Source: Epinephelus fuscoguttatus
Lineage: Eukaryota; Chordata; Actinopteri; Perciformes; Serranidae
Reading direction: 5' to 3'
Assembly (NCBI RefSeq): GCF_011397635.1
Contig: NC_064755.1
Location: 40,530,059 to 40,594,058 of the forward strand
Length of the DNA stretch: 64,000 nucleotides
Below, piece after piece: positions 1 to 11,690 of the stretch (position 1 is the first letter of the stretch; each line of letters opens with the position of its first letter). The position numbers were made by a program, and so were the translations under genes. Under the pieces are notes generated by a model that was not told the DNA's origin, did no database searches, and was given only the letters and a program-made list of their open reading frames with translations.

Positions 1-625
1 CAGATTTAAACGGTAAGAAAGTATGAGCTGAAGACTTCATCAGACAGTTTCACCACAGAGACCTCCTGATGTCTCAGTATTTTTACTGTATAAACTTTAT
101 GGACTGTAAACCACAGGACTGAAGCTTACAGGAATACTCTGGGAAAAAAAGTGTCACATTGTCAGTTAGTTGCTGTAACGCTGAGTCACAGCTGAAGAGG
201 AGTGCAGTATTGAAATTATCACGACTTAAAGTACTACGACTACTACCGATACTAGTACTTTTTTCACTACAATTACTACGGATGCCTACAGTAGGATGTA
301 CTACTGAAAATACTACCACTACTACTACTATCACAGCTGAAACAGAATACCACTACTAACAGTGCTACAACTGAGGTCTATGGTAGGACTATTACATTTA
401 TTACTGAGGTACTGTATGTGGTAGACTACTAATTTCACTACTACTACTACTTCTACTACCATTATCACTACTAAAGCCTATAGTAGTATTACTATGAAAT
501 ATACTACTACAACTGCTACTACGTAAGTATATTGTAGAGCTATTTCTAGTACTGACGTATATGGTAGACTATGACTAAAACTACTTTCACTACTGCTATT
601 ATCACTATCAAGGCCCCACCGAATA

Positions 626-656
<31 letters not shown>

Positions 657-1930
657 GAGGACTACTCAGTAGTATTACTACTTAAAATTCGTATACCCTC
701 ATTACTGTAACTACTCAGACCTACTGTAGTATTACTACTGACAAGACTGCTTCTATTACAAGGTGTATACTAGTATTACAACTGGAAATACTACTGTTAC
801 TGAGGCCTACCCTAATATTACTACTGGAAGTACTACAACTGCTACTACTTCTACTGCTGAGGCCTACACTAATAATACTGCTGGAAATACTACTATTACT
901 GAGGCCTACCTTAGTATTACTACTGGAAATACTACAACTACCGAGGCCTACCTTAGTATTACTACTGGAAATACTACAACTACTGAGGCCTACATTAGTA
1001 TTACTACTGGAAATACTACAACTACTGAGGCCTACATTAGTATTACTACTGGAAATACTACAACTACTGCTTCTACTGCTGAGGCCTACACTAGTAATGT
1101 TGCTGGAAATACTACAACTACTGAGGCCTACCTTAGTTTTACTGCTGGAAATACTACAACTACTCAGGCCTACATTAGTATTACTACTGCAAATACTACA
1201 ACTACTATTTCTACTGCTGAGGCCTACACTAGTAATGTTGCTAGAAATACTACTAATAAGGCCTACATTAGTATTACTACTGGAAATACTACAACTACTA
1301 TTACTAAGGCGTACACTATCATTAACACTGAAAATACTACTTCTACTACTGAGTCCTACACTAGTAATACTCCTGGAAATACTACTACTACTACTACTAC
1401 TGAGGCCTACATCAGTAATACTTCTGGAAATATGACTACCACTACTACTGAGGCCTACACTGGTATTACTGCTGAAATACTACTTTTATTACTGATGAGG
1501 CCTATGGTAGTATTACTACTGAATATACTAATACTACTTTTACTACTGAGGCCTACATTAGCATAACCACTGAAAATGCTTCTACCCTCACACTGAGACC
1601 TACGGTTGTAACTACTGAGGCACGGTAGTATTACTAATAAAGATACTACTACCTTGTGGTGTCACTACTGAGGCCTGCACTAATATTACCACTGGAAATA
1701 CTACTACTACTACTACTACTACTGAGGCCTACACTAGTCTTATTAGTGGAACTACTACTGAAATACTTCTATCCTCACTCTCAGGCCTACAGTTGTGTTA
1801 CCACTAAAATACTACCACTACTCTCAGTACTGCTGCTATAACTACTGAGGCATGGCAGTATTACTACTGAAAATATTACTATTTTCACTCCTCTCAGTAG
1901 TACCTATCAGTGGTACAGCGTTCCTCTATA
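1..1930 (+). repeat. ACT-rich minisatellite with a 42-bp core unit
   Basis: Nearly the whole stretch from about 200 to 1900 is built of ACT/TACT triplets. Between about 897 and 1160 it is a clean tandem array of a 42-bp unit that starts ACTGAGGCCTAC and ends GGAAATACTACAACT. Outside this core the units are degenerate, with insertions such as ACTGCTTCTACTGCT. Length changes are multiples of three until about 1480, where the frame breaks. Similar ACT-rich sequence recurs in smaller form at 47740-47960 and 48510-48560. It may be a noncoding minisatellite or a repeat exon; the sequence alone does not decide. Confidence 0.85.
763..1566 (+). other. Open frame through the minisatellite, Thr-rich, mucin-like; coding status unknown
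   Basis: A 267-codon frame runs through the 42-bp repeats. It reads as a 14-residue unit, TEAYLSITTGNTTT with variants, so each unit carries at least one N-x-T glycosylation sequon and many threonines. I do not recognise a gene. A second frame (1097-1435) is also open across the same repeats, because the unit lacks stops in two frames, so openness alone is weak evidence. No signal peptide, anchor or flanking domain is visible. The listed start is only the first available initiation-like codon; if real, this would more likely be an internal repeat exon. Confidence 0.2.
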
Positions 1931-2282
1931 TGAGTCAGCTGATATTAAATTATTGATTATTATTATTTCTTTTCTTTAATCTTTCATTCTGTTCGTCTTT
2001 GGTCTCATCTTGTAGCTCCACTCTCTCCAGCTTCTTCTCCAAAATGTTTTGATCTCGGTGTTTTGATCTGACTCTCTACAGTAAAGAGATGATCAATGGT
2101 TTCATCATACAATCTTTTTAAAGGAAGGTGAAGGATCTGCATCATCCTGCCCTTCATGGACTGCAGAGACGTTTTAATTTCATAAGCTGATGTAATGTGT
2201 ACCAGACACGTTAGACAGGAAGTCTAGACTCTGTAGAAGAAAAAAAAGTTTCTCTCAGAAAGTCGTGCTGAAGTGTTTGTGC

Positions 2283-2288
2283 AATAAA
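2283..2288 (+). terminator. Possible polyadenylation signal of an unidentified plus-strand gene
   Basis: AATAAA lies in a stretch (about 2080-2300) that looks like a last exon. A pyrimidine-rich acceptor-like site ending CTACAG at about 2078 is followed at once by TAA, then by non-repetitive sequence to the signal. No coding sequence can be tied to it. It could be the 3' end of a gene that starts upstream of the window. Confidence 0.25.
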
Positions 2289-2493
2289 ACCCTGAATTAT
2301 AACGTCGGTAAAGAAAACATGTCTTTTGTTTGTTGTCACTTTTCCAACATGGCTGCTTCTCCTTCACTTCTACAGTCTGAACCATGAGAGAGAAATTAGT
2401 GGGTTATCCAGCTGTGGTATGGTAATCACGGCAGATTACCATGGTAACCAGGTAGATCACCATGGAAACCTATGCTGCACAGCTAACCTGCTA

Positions 2494-2964
2494 CCAGTGA
2501 TGGAGAGTAGCTGAGTATATTTACTCAAGTTCTGTTCTTACAAATACAGTTCTGAGGTACTTTACTTGAGTATTTCCATTTCATACAACTTAATACTTCT
2601 ACTCTACCACAAATATTGTACTTTTTACTTCACTACGTGTAATTTACAGCTTTAGTTACTTTGCAGATTCTGATTTTTAACACAAAATTCAAATCAACTA
2701 AGAGATCATAATGTATCACTGCAGATTGAGATACAATACCCAATAGAGTTTAAAGTAATTCAAATTAGCTCCACCTTTACCAGCTGCTGATATGATATAT
2801 ATCTATTCTTCTAAAATGGGCCTTAATGCGTAATCAGTACTTTTACTTTACTTTATTTTGATGCTGATACTTCTGTACTTTTACCTGTAACAGAGTATTT
2901 CTACACTGTAGTATTACAACTTATACTTTTTATAGAAATATATTTAAGTACTTTTTCGTCACTG
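2494..2964. mobile_element. hAT-like nonautonomous element (TACTT-rich MITE)
   Basis: It starts CAGTGATGGAGAGTA and ends with AGTACTTTTTCGTCACTG, an imperfect terminal inverted repeat. The interior is rich in ACTTGAGTA and TTTACTT strings on both strands. This is a very common fish repeat type, and related copies lie at 6758-8094, 22780-22961, 30515-30640, 42380-42480 and 61559-62609. There is no coding capacity. Confidence 0.65.
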
Positions 2965-2982
2965 TTGATATCCAGCTCCAGT

Positions 2983-3608
2983 AGGGGACTGTTCTTTAAT
3001 CATAATTATCTGGCTGGTTTGTGACCTCACTTATTTATTTATTTATTTACACCTCCCTAGAAGATTTTTCCTTGGGAGGGACTAGCAGAAAATGCGTGAC
3101 CCTCGCTCTACCATGAATTAGTAATTAGATTTTTCAAACGTACCCTTTGATGTTTGAAAGTTAAAAGTTGAAGATGAAATCCTGAAAAAAAGCCCCTTAG
3201 ATTTTCACTCTTGTTGTGTATGTTGGTTAGTTTGTGCAAATGGTTTATTTTTGGCCAAATTTTAAATGAGGTGGAGAATAAAGTGATTTTGATAAAATAT
3301 CACTATTCTAAGCTCAGATGTTGTTGTTTTTTTTTCTGATGGAAGAGTTCATCGAACATGATGTGTCCAAGGACCGTCAGAAATGTAAAAATCCAACAAT
3401 AATTTCTGTTTTTACAGTTTCTGGCTGTGATAAATCCTGTAATTTTGGCAATTAAAAAAAAAAAAACATGCCTTCCAAACCCACCCATGACCAGGTTTAC
3501 AAGGCATATTTCTTTTAAAATCTGCTGTAAAATAAATAAGATAAAAAAAAATATTATCTGACATGCCTCCCCCCTTCTGCATCACCCACTTCCCCCTCAG
3601 CTGCTTAA
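2983..3608 (+). mobile_element. TIR DNA element, degenerate copy
   Basis: It begins with GGGGACTGTTCTTTA and ends with CCCCTCAGCTGCTTAAG. Its body is the reverse complement of 63338-63896 over several hundred bases; shared landmarks include the TTGGCCAAATTTTA region and CTTTGATGTTTGAAAGTT. It is AT-rich and noncoding. The second copy has clearer terminal repeats. Confidence 0.65.
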
Positions 3609-5690
3609 GCCACACCCACCCCAACAGGTGCATCACATCAAGCATACAGCCATCTGCACTCAGTAGAGTAGGATGTGGGGACTTTTATTGGTTGAGTACA
3701 ATAAGTGTGTTTCTTTAGTGATAATCAATGAATATATGTATATATCCTTGCTTATGGAGCTCGTCAGGACAGACAGAACATCCGCATTTTCGTGTTGGCC
3801 ACCGTAGTTAGAAGCCCATCTGTCATAAGCAGCGTCGGAAAAACACTGATTTGTAATGTGAAATTTCTTTATGGATGTTTTTAACTGTTCAAATCACTGG
3901 GTGTGTTTGTTCTGGAGAGGAAGAGGCCTCTGCGGATTATTCGTCTCCCGCTGAAAACTTCCTGAACGTCTGAATCTTACATTATCAGCAGGCGCTAAGC
4001 TAGAGGCCTGCCTTTGACATACCAAACAGCATTGGAGAAACACAGATTTCTAAAGTGACACTGGTTTATTTAGTGTTTTAGTGGTTTTAATTGCTTTGTC
4101 CGTGTGTTTAAGGGAGGAAGAGACCTCTGTAGAAAATTCAGCTCCCACTAAAAACCTCCTGAACAATAAACACTGAGGGAATTCACACCAAGAGAAGTTT
4201 CACCTGTGTGCAATCCTCACTGCAGGATCCCACCAAATCCCCCTAAATCTTACACAGTACTCCTGTATATAAGTCCATCATCTCTCTGTCCTGCTAGATA
4301 TTCCCCTGTAAACTGTAAGTGTTGTTAATATAAGTGACAATATCTAGACACAACAACAGGTCAGCTGTAGAGGAGTACACCACAGCAAGACTGCAGAACA
4401 TTAAAAGTTTGACTTTTGACCATTTGACACTGTAGCAATGAATTCTGTGTATTAAAACGTAAAAGCTGCTTTTAAAACAGTTTTCAATGCAGCACAAACT
4501 CTGAAACACAGAAGTTAAACTGCAGGTTTCTGCATATTTTTTTTTAGCTTTTGAGACATTTTATTTAAGCTTAAAGATAAAGTTTACTTTATGAAACCAC
4601 TTTCAGACACAGTATGCCAAGAACTGGGCTGTTTTTCACTGCTGCAAACAAACAGTCTGTGTGAAATACATTGCAAATTTATTCAAAGTAAATCCTTCCA
4701 CAAATGTGCATCTGCACTGCTTTAGAGAATACTTTCTGTCTAAATGTCTTCAGTTTATTTAATTCCCTTCAAACACTCGCAGGCCTTTACTTTGAACCTC
4801 GCTGCCCAGCGTCAGGCTGAATCCTAAAAAGCTGCTGCGTGAGTTAAGAATCCCAGACTGAGAGGAGACAGAGCAAACTGAGTTTTATATGGACCGTTTC
4901 ACATCTGAAACAACTGAGTCCAGGGCAAAGACAACATGACTGAACCTCTAATCTCTCTGAGTAACACAGATCAAGGAGTCTCCACTTTATCTGGGCCTTT
5001 CTACCTCTGAAGCTGACTACCTGGAGTCTGATAAACTCTGCAGAGATCTGGACTTGCTGGTCAGTAAAGTTCCACTCAGCATCATAAGTAGGTGAGCATG
5101 GGAAAACTCAAACCTGAAGTCTTCCACGACCTGAAACAGTGACACCATCATACAGTGATGTTAACTACAGGTAAACATTTTAACTAACAGATATCACCAT
5201 GAAAGACATTTTTTTTGTATCACGAGTTTTCTGAAATTATGTTTTAAATGTGCAGTGAGACATTTTATAATTAAATATGCACTAATTTTCATACATTTCC
5301 AGAACAAAAATCTGAACTAGAATAAAATCAGGTTCAAAATTCTTGTTTCACTTTGTTGTCAAATTAGAGCCAAAAGTTTTTACACTCCATAAATTAGAAA
5401 ATACAGCCAGTAGCTATTTAAAAAAACAACTAAAAATTTTGGCATGTTTTTAGGAATAAAATGTGCTGTAATTTCAGCTATGAATAATGTATGATTAAAC
5501 CCCTATTTAAAAACCTTCAGAATATAGACAGGAATAAAACTGTAAATGTTTTAGAAAAAAAAAATTAGAGAAAAAAACCTTACTAGGGTAAAATTCTAAA
5601 TTCTAACTAAGAGATATCACTACAGCCCTTTTTAAACAGGAATTGTGCAAATTTGCAGGAAAGCCCAATCAGTCTTTTTTCAGCATTGGC
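3609..5690. other. Intergenic stretch, no gene seen
   Basis: No convincing open frame. Two diverged blocks (about 3900-4020 and 4100-4260) resemble each other (GGAAGAGGCCTCTG and GGAAGAGACCTCTG, then GCTGAAAAC or CTAAAAACC with TCCTGAAC). They also resemble 34800-34920 and 39290-39370 on the other strand, so they are copies of an interspersed fish repeat. The rest is AT-rich single-copy-looking sequence. Confidence 0.5.
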
Positions 5691-6260
5691 AGTATAAAAA
5701 CAAAATCGGGGAGTGCGGCAAAATGCCGCTTACCTACTGTTGATGCACCTTTTTCGGGGCAATGGGGGGCGTGAGCAAGTAACAAAACGTGTAACTCAGC
5801 GTGTGACGTCGGCAATTCTCTTGTAAGTTGGCCTGTCCTTCACCGTCCCCGTCATCTGACGGTTAATGGCCTCTTCATTTGCGAGGACAAGGAGGGCGCG
5901 CAATTCCTTGTCTCCCCAGTTGCTCATCTTTACAGTGTCTGTCAGGTTTGTGTTTCCCTCTTGCTACTAGCTGCTCGCTAATTCCTGCTATCAGCTGTTT
6001 CCTGTTTATTCACCGCCAGTGGGTCACGTGTGCGGTGTCATCAACAGCTCCTCCCACAAGTCTTCAACAGCCCCTCCCGTGGTCTGTTTAAACTAAAAGG
6101 GTTACACCAATATGACTACCCTACGAGGCGGAAAATTGGGCACCTCGGATCAACTCGTCAATCCGGCTCTGTGTGTCTAAACACTCGCAGCTTGCCGGCA
6201 AATCGGCCCAACATTCACGGAAAATCTGGCGGTGTAAAAGGGGCTTATGAAACTTTGCCA
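5690..6260 (-). mobile_element. Degenerate DNA transposon carrying a Myb/SANT-like fragment
   Basis: A GC-rich island in AT-rich DNA, unlike its flanks in composition. Read on the minus strand it has an upstream leader, then a short protein start described separately. The outer ends show GTAAAAGGGGC on one side and a CGGCAAAATGCCG palindrome on the other. The context suggests a PIF/Harbinger-type or related element, because such elements carry a Myb/SANT-like protein; the exact boundaries and family are not certain. Confidence 0.45.
5796..5927 (-). pseudogene. Myb/SANT-like DNA-binding protein, N-terminal fragment
   Basis: A 43-codon frame starting MSNWGDKELRALLVLANEEA. The pattern W-x-x-KE-x-RALL, then a Q-x-x-GTVKD run and Y-x-x-IAD is the first half of a Myb/SANT-like (trihelix-type) domain, as found in the accessory protein of PIF/Harbinger transposons and genes derived from them. 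It ends at a TGA after the first part of the domain, where family members continue, so this copy is broken. The ATG is the natural start because the family begins a few residues before the conserved Trp. Identification rests on remembered motif similarity only. Confidence 0.5.
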
Positions 6261-6757
6261 GTTGATTACATGAGACAATTATTTTTTATTTTTGTGTGTA
6301 TTACAGGTTTTCTGACACTTAATGTTTAAATATGCAAACGAGGCATTATTTATTTAAATTTGCACTTTTTGTAAAACTTTCCAGAATAACAATCTGAACA
6401 TTGACTAAAGCCAAGTTTGGATATGTCATTTTATCACTCCATAAATCAGAAAATACAGTCAGTAGCCAATAAAGAAAAAAAAAATTCAGCATGTTTTAGG
6501 CATAAATTGTTCTATCGGGGTATGAATGATATACAAATAAACCCCCTTCATTAAAACCTTTAGAACATAGACAGGAATAAAACTGGAAACACTGGTGTCA
6601 GTGCAACTGCAATTGAGAAAACAGACAGTCAGCTTCCTCATATAGACAAACCTCTACCAAAGACTTTTCTAAAAAATACCAATGTTGTTACCTTTTTACT
6701 TTGTTATACAAAAATAACCAATGTATATGTATGTAATTGTTAGTACCAAATAAGCAG

Positions 6758-8094
6758 CAGTGGAAGTATTCGGCTCCTTTATTTAAGAAAAAGCACTCAA
6801 ACCACTCTGTAGACGCTCCGCTCCAGGTAGAAGTCCTGCAGTGAAAATGTTACTCCAGTAAAAGTATGCAAATATAATCAGGAAAATGTTTTAAAAGTAT
6901 GAAAATGTCCCCTTTGACTGTGATACTGTTATTAGAATATTAATACTCATGCATTAATGTGAAACCAGGATTACACTGTTGCATATACAAAGCTATGGCT
7001 TCTGCCTGTTAAATATGTTGCATGATGATAAATCTTTGATATAAGGAACATTATTGTACCAAACATTTCATCATCAGGAGCCTCTGAAGACTTAATTCAC
7101 TGTTCCATTAATCATGCTGTTAGTCAGAATAAAAGCCTCGACTTTCTCTGTGGTTTATGACCATGTGAGAACCACACATGAACAAGATAAGACTTTTTTT
7201 CCGCCTGAAGCGTCTGTAATAATGACAGTAATTAGAAATTATAATGTTGAGTTGCCTGTAGCGATGGTAATCTGAAAGAGGCCTCTGTGTGACAGACACT
7301 GAAAAATCTGCGTGCAGATGAATATCATGATTTCAGCAGCAAGTTTCAACAGAAAACATGAGTTGAGGACAACAGTGAAGTGTGACTGCCCCCTGCTGGC
7401 TGGAGGACATGCATTCAACTTCATAATGACGGGGGAAAGAAAGTGACATGAAACTTTAGTTGACTTTATGAAAAGGAGAAGGGGAAATCACTCAACTACA
7501 AAAATGTCAAAGATGACTCATTAAAGGCTGAAATTTATTTTTATTGTTTTTATGTGAAGAGAGTAGAGCTGCAGGAGTTACAGGGCATCACAACAAACAC
7601 CCTCATTATCTTCATCATCAACAATATGATCACTTTGAGTAAAACATCTGGAAAAAAAACCTGTGACAATTAAAAAATATATGTTAAGTAATGGAGTCAT
7701 TTTACACAGTGCTATTGGTACTTTTTACTCTGCTGGTTAACAAACCCTTTAGAAAAGTAAAGAAAGAAAAAGAATGATCTCAGTCAGGGTGACTTCTGGT
7801 TCAGCTGAATTTATTGTTGAACCTTTTATTGTATGGCTGTAAGCGTGGCCTTCACGGGATCCATAATGTTTTTATCTGTGATAATAGATCATAATATATA
7901 TGTTGGTTATATTTTGTAGTAATTAATTTGAATCTGTAAAGTTACAAGTAGGTAAAAGAAACCTAGTGGAGTAAAAGTAAACATCTCCTAAGTTGTAGTG
8001 AAGTAGAAATATAAAGTAGAAGAAACAGGAAATACCTTAGTAAGGTACAAATACCTATACTTTAGTAAATGTACGTACTTATCTCCCACCACTG
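6758..8094. mobile_element. hAT-like element, about 1.3 kb, noncoding
   Basis: The left end is CAGTGGAAGTATTCGG and the right end is GTACTTATCTCCCACCACTG, an imperfect terminal inverted repeat of the CAGTGGTGGA type. Both ends are rich in GTAAAAGTA and TACTTTAGTA motifs. The middle (about 7100-7800) has no gene and may be a later insertion or an internal region of a longer nonautonomous copy. Confidence 0.5.
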
Positions 8095-8584
8095 GAAGTA
8101 CAGTATTAAAAGGACAAAATCTAAAGATGATTTTTTTATATTATGACATCTAACTGTCATGTTGGGGATGTTAAGTTATGACCTACAAAACTTCACAAAG
8201 ATCTACCTGAAGTCCATATATGCAGTGTGTTTAATAGTTTGTGTCTTAATGAGTTTTTCTTCCTCCTCAGCCTCACAGGGAGACGTGCTGAATATGGGAC
8301 ATATTTCCAGGGACACAGTTAAGGTAAGCCCTCCTTTAGCCTGATATAAATCTTCATGTTATAAACTGACAGAGCAGGATGTGTCCAGGGGTGGGGTGTT
8401 GGCGCATGAGCTCCAGGTCAGACAGTAGAGGAGAGTTTCACACCTCTACTGTGGGTCCAGTAATGGGGTCACCACTCAGAGTGTCATCAGTGCTGCAGCT
8501 AATTAGCTGCTGGTTCACACAGCAGGAGTTTATTCTGGAAAATTACTCAGGGTATCATAAAAATGTCATTAAAAACCCTAATTA

Positions 8585-9480
8585 AGTACATCACAAAAAA
8601 AGTATTTAAAAGTCATAGTATAGTACGCCATAAAATTTTCATTAAAAAATCACGGTATAATATGTAATAATCAAAAAAGTAAAAATAAATCATAGTATAG
8701 TATATATAAAAAATGTTCGTAAAACAAAAAGTCACAGTGAATGCCAAAGAAAAGGTATAACAAAAGTTATTGTATAATATGCAATGAAAAAGCCATAAAA
8801 AAGTCATACTATAATATGTCTTAAAAGATTTTACGCCATGATGACGTAGGTAGTTAAAAAATATCATAAAAAAGATATAGTTTGTCAAAAAGAATTTAAA
8901 AAGTCATAGTAAAGTTTTCATGACAGTGCCATACAAAATCATAGTGTAGCATGTAAAAAAAGTTAAAGTATAGTATGCCATGAAATTTGAAATAAAGAAA
9001 ATACTAAGTACTGAATGCCGTTAAAGAGAAATCATTATTTAGTGTGTCTTAAAATTTTCTTAAAACTGTCACTGAAATGGTCATGCTTGAGTGTGTCAGA
9101 AAATACCATAAAAAGTCTCGTCTCATGACTTTTCTTTTTACATTTTTACGACTTAGTATACCATGACTTGTTTTTACGACATGTTTTTGTATGACGTTTG
9201 TTTAAGACATGTTTTTGACATGCTATACTGTGACTTTTTACTACAAACTATGACTTTTTTTTCCACTTAATGACATACTATACTAAACATTTTATTACAA
9301 TATACTATACTCTGAATTTTTAAAAAAGAAGTTATAGTATAATATGTTGAAATAATTTTAAAAAAGTCATAGTATAGTCTGTCGAAAAAATGCAAAGAAA
9401 AGTCATAGTATAGCATGTCATAAGATGCAAAGAAGAGTCATAGTGTAGTATGTCGTAAAAAACAAGTCATACTATAGTAT
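8585..9480 (+). repeat. Degenerate edge of the GTCATAGTATAGTATG satellite
   Basis: Diverged monomers with the core AAAGTCATAGTATAGTATG, spaced irregularly among A-rich linkers. They match the homogeneous array at 11691-14125, so this is the older or edge part of the same satellite. From about 9120 to 9325 the core appears in the opposite orientation (CATACTATACTATGACTTTT type), then returns to the forward orientation. Confidence 0.8.
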
Positions 9481-9631
9481 AGGGCCTGATTGATATGGAT
9501 TTTTTGGGGCCGATGCCGATTCCAATATTATGGAATAAAAAAATCTGATAACCGATATAACGGCCAATTAAATTTTTACATTTTTCAATTTAAAAAACCC
9601 CAAAATACCTGCTTTTGATTACTTAAATATA

Positions 9632-11253
9632 CACTGAACAAAAATATAAACGCACCACTTTTGTTTTTGCTCCCATTTTTCATGAGCTGAACTCAAAGAT
9701 CTAAAACATTTTCTATCCACACTAAAGACCATTTCCTCACAAATATTGTTCACAAATCTGTCTAAATCTGTGTTAGTGAGCACTTCTCCTTTGCCGAGAT
9801 AATCCATCCCACCTCACAGGTGTGGCATATCAAGATGCTGATTAGACAGCATGAATATTGCACAGGTGTGCCTTAGGCTGGCCACAATAAAAGGCCACTC
9901 TGAAATGTTCAGTTTTGATTTATTCGGGGGGGGGGTTCAGAAAACCAGTCAGTATCTGGTGTGACCACCATTTGCCTCACACAGTGCAACGCATCTCCTT
10001 CACATAGAGTTGATCAGGTTGTTGATTGTGGCCTGTGGAATGTTGGTCCACTCCTCTTCAATGGCTGATTGCCGAAGTTGCTGGATATTGGCAGGAACTG
10101 GAACATGCTGTCGCTTAAATTTAATCCAGAGCATCCCAAACTTGCTCAATGGGTGACATGTCCAGTGAGTATGCTGGCCATGCAAGAACTGGGATGTTTT
10201 CAGCTTCCAGGAACTGTGTGCAGATCCTTACAACATGGGGCCGTGCATTATCATGCTGCAACATGAGGTGATGGTCGTGGATGAATGGCGCAACAATGGG
10301 CCTCAGGATCGTCACGATATCTCTGTACATTCAAAATGCCATCAATAAAATGCACCTGTGTTCGTTGTCCATAACATACGTCATAGTCATAACCCCACCG
10401 CCACCATGGGCCACTCGATCCACAGCGTTGACATCAGCAAACCGCTTACCCACACAACGCCACACACGCTGTCTGCCATCTGCCCTGAACAGTGAAAACT
10501 GGGATTCATCCGTGAAGAGAACACCTCTCCAACATGCCAGACGCCATCGAATGTGAGCATTTGCCCACTCAAGTTGGTTACGACAACGAACTGCAGTCAG
10601 GTCGAGACCCGATAAAATGAGCATGCAGATGAGCTTCCCTGAGACGGTTTCTGACAGTTTGTGCAGAAATTCTTTGGTTATGCAAACCGATTGTTGCAGC
10701 AGCCGTCCGGGTGGCTGGTCTCAGACGATCTTGGAGATGAACATGCTGGATTTGGAGGTCCTGGGCTGGTGTGGTTACACGTGGTCTGTGGTTGTGAGGC
10801 CGGTTGGATGTACTGCCAAACTGTCTGAAACGCCTTTGGAGACAGCTTATGGTAGCGAAATGAACATTCAATTCACAGGCAACAGCTCTGGTGGACATTC
10901 CTGCAATCAGCATGCCAATTGCACGCTCCCTCAAAACTTGCGACATCTGTTGCATTGTGCTGTGTGATAAAACTGAACATTTCAGAGTGGCCTTTTATTG
11001 TGGCCAGCCTAAGGCACACCTGTGCAATAATCATGCTGTCTAATCAGCATCTTGATATGCCACACCTGTGAGGTGGGATGGATTATCTCAGCAAAGGAGA
11101 AGTGCTCACTAACACAGATTTAGACAGATTTGTGAACAATATTTGTGAGGAAATGGTCTTTAGTGTGGATAGAAAATGTTTTAGATCTTTGAGTTTAGCT
11201 CATGAAAAATGGGAGCAAAAACAAAAGTGGTGCGTTTATATTTTTGTTCAGTG
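9632..11253 (-). mobile_element. Tc1-like DNA transposon, 1.62 kb, with long inverted terminal repeats
   Basis: The left terminus CACTGAACAAAAATATAAAC and right terminus GTTTATATTTTTGTTCAGTG are exact inverses. The inverted repeats are long: they remain matched for roughly 280 bases inward, to about 9910 on the left and 10970 on the right. A TA dinucleotide flanks each end, the Tc1/mariner target duplication. A broken transposase lies between them on the minus strand. The inner left end carries a short poly-G run (about 9926-9934). The near-identity of the two repeats suggests fairly recent arrival. Confidence 0.95.
10000..10955 (-). pseudogene. Tc1 transposase, inactivated by frameshifts and a stop
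   Basis: The minus strand carries the whole order of a Tc1 transposase, cut into pieces. The N-terminal part (10955-10578) starts [20 protein letters not shown] and has the paired helix-turn-helix region ([11 protein letters not shown], then the [17 protein letters not shown] linker). The middle part (about 10624-10331) has FTDESQFSL, the first catalytic Asp region, and the glycine-rich GGGGVM. The next piece (10330-10121) has the second catalytic region, LMLQHDNARPH, and SPIEQVWD, the third. The tail (10185-10000) has PQATINNLINSM. The first piece is in a different frame from the middle, and a TGA at 10331-10333 ends the middle piece. It is therefore nonautonomous. Confidence 0.9.
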
Positions 11254-11690
11254 TAGATCAAACACTCGTTACAAAGATAAAAATTGAAGGAAGAACATTT
11301 TACTATTTTCAAATACTTTTATTATCAGAAATTGTGTGGAACAAGCAGAATATGAACAATTTGAACACAAAATAAATCAAAAATATGATGTGCAAAAAGG
11401 CAGTAAACCGCTGGGAAATAAAATAATCATGCAAAGTCTCTATGAATTAAGACATTCACATGTATGTTCAGAGTTCTTCTTATTATTGCCAATTTAACAG
11501 AGGTAGGTTATAGTGCAAAAAGTAACACAAGGACATCATTTCTAAGTAAAACACCATATTCCCTGCATTTTATTAGTGATGAAAATATGAAAATATAAGT
11601 GTTAACATCGGCGTCAATCGGCCAACTTTTGGCTGATTGCCGATTATTCTCTAATGACTATAACCAGACGATTAAATTTAATATAGTATG

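Larger units (their letters stand above)
9481..11690. mobile_element. Interspersed element inserted in the satellite, itself interrupted by Tc1
   Basis: At the left edge (9481-9629) is sequence of the GGGCCTGATTGATATGG / GGGGCCGATGCCGATT type. At the right edge (about 11600-11660) are CGGCGTCAATCGGCC and GCTGATTGCCGATTATT. These CGGCCGAT-rich ends are a common fish repeat type that I cannot assign to a superfamily. The Tc1 element sits inside it, so the order of events reads: satellite, then this element, then Tc1. Confidence 0.5.
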
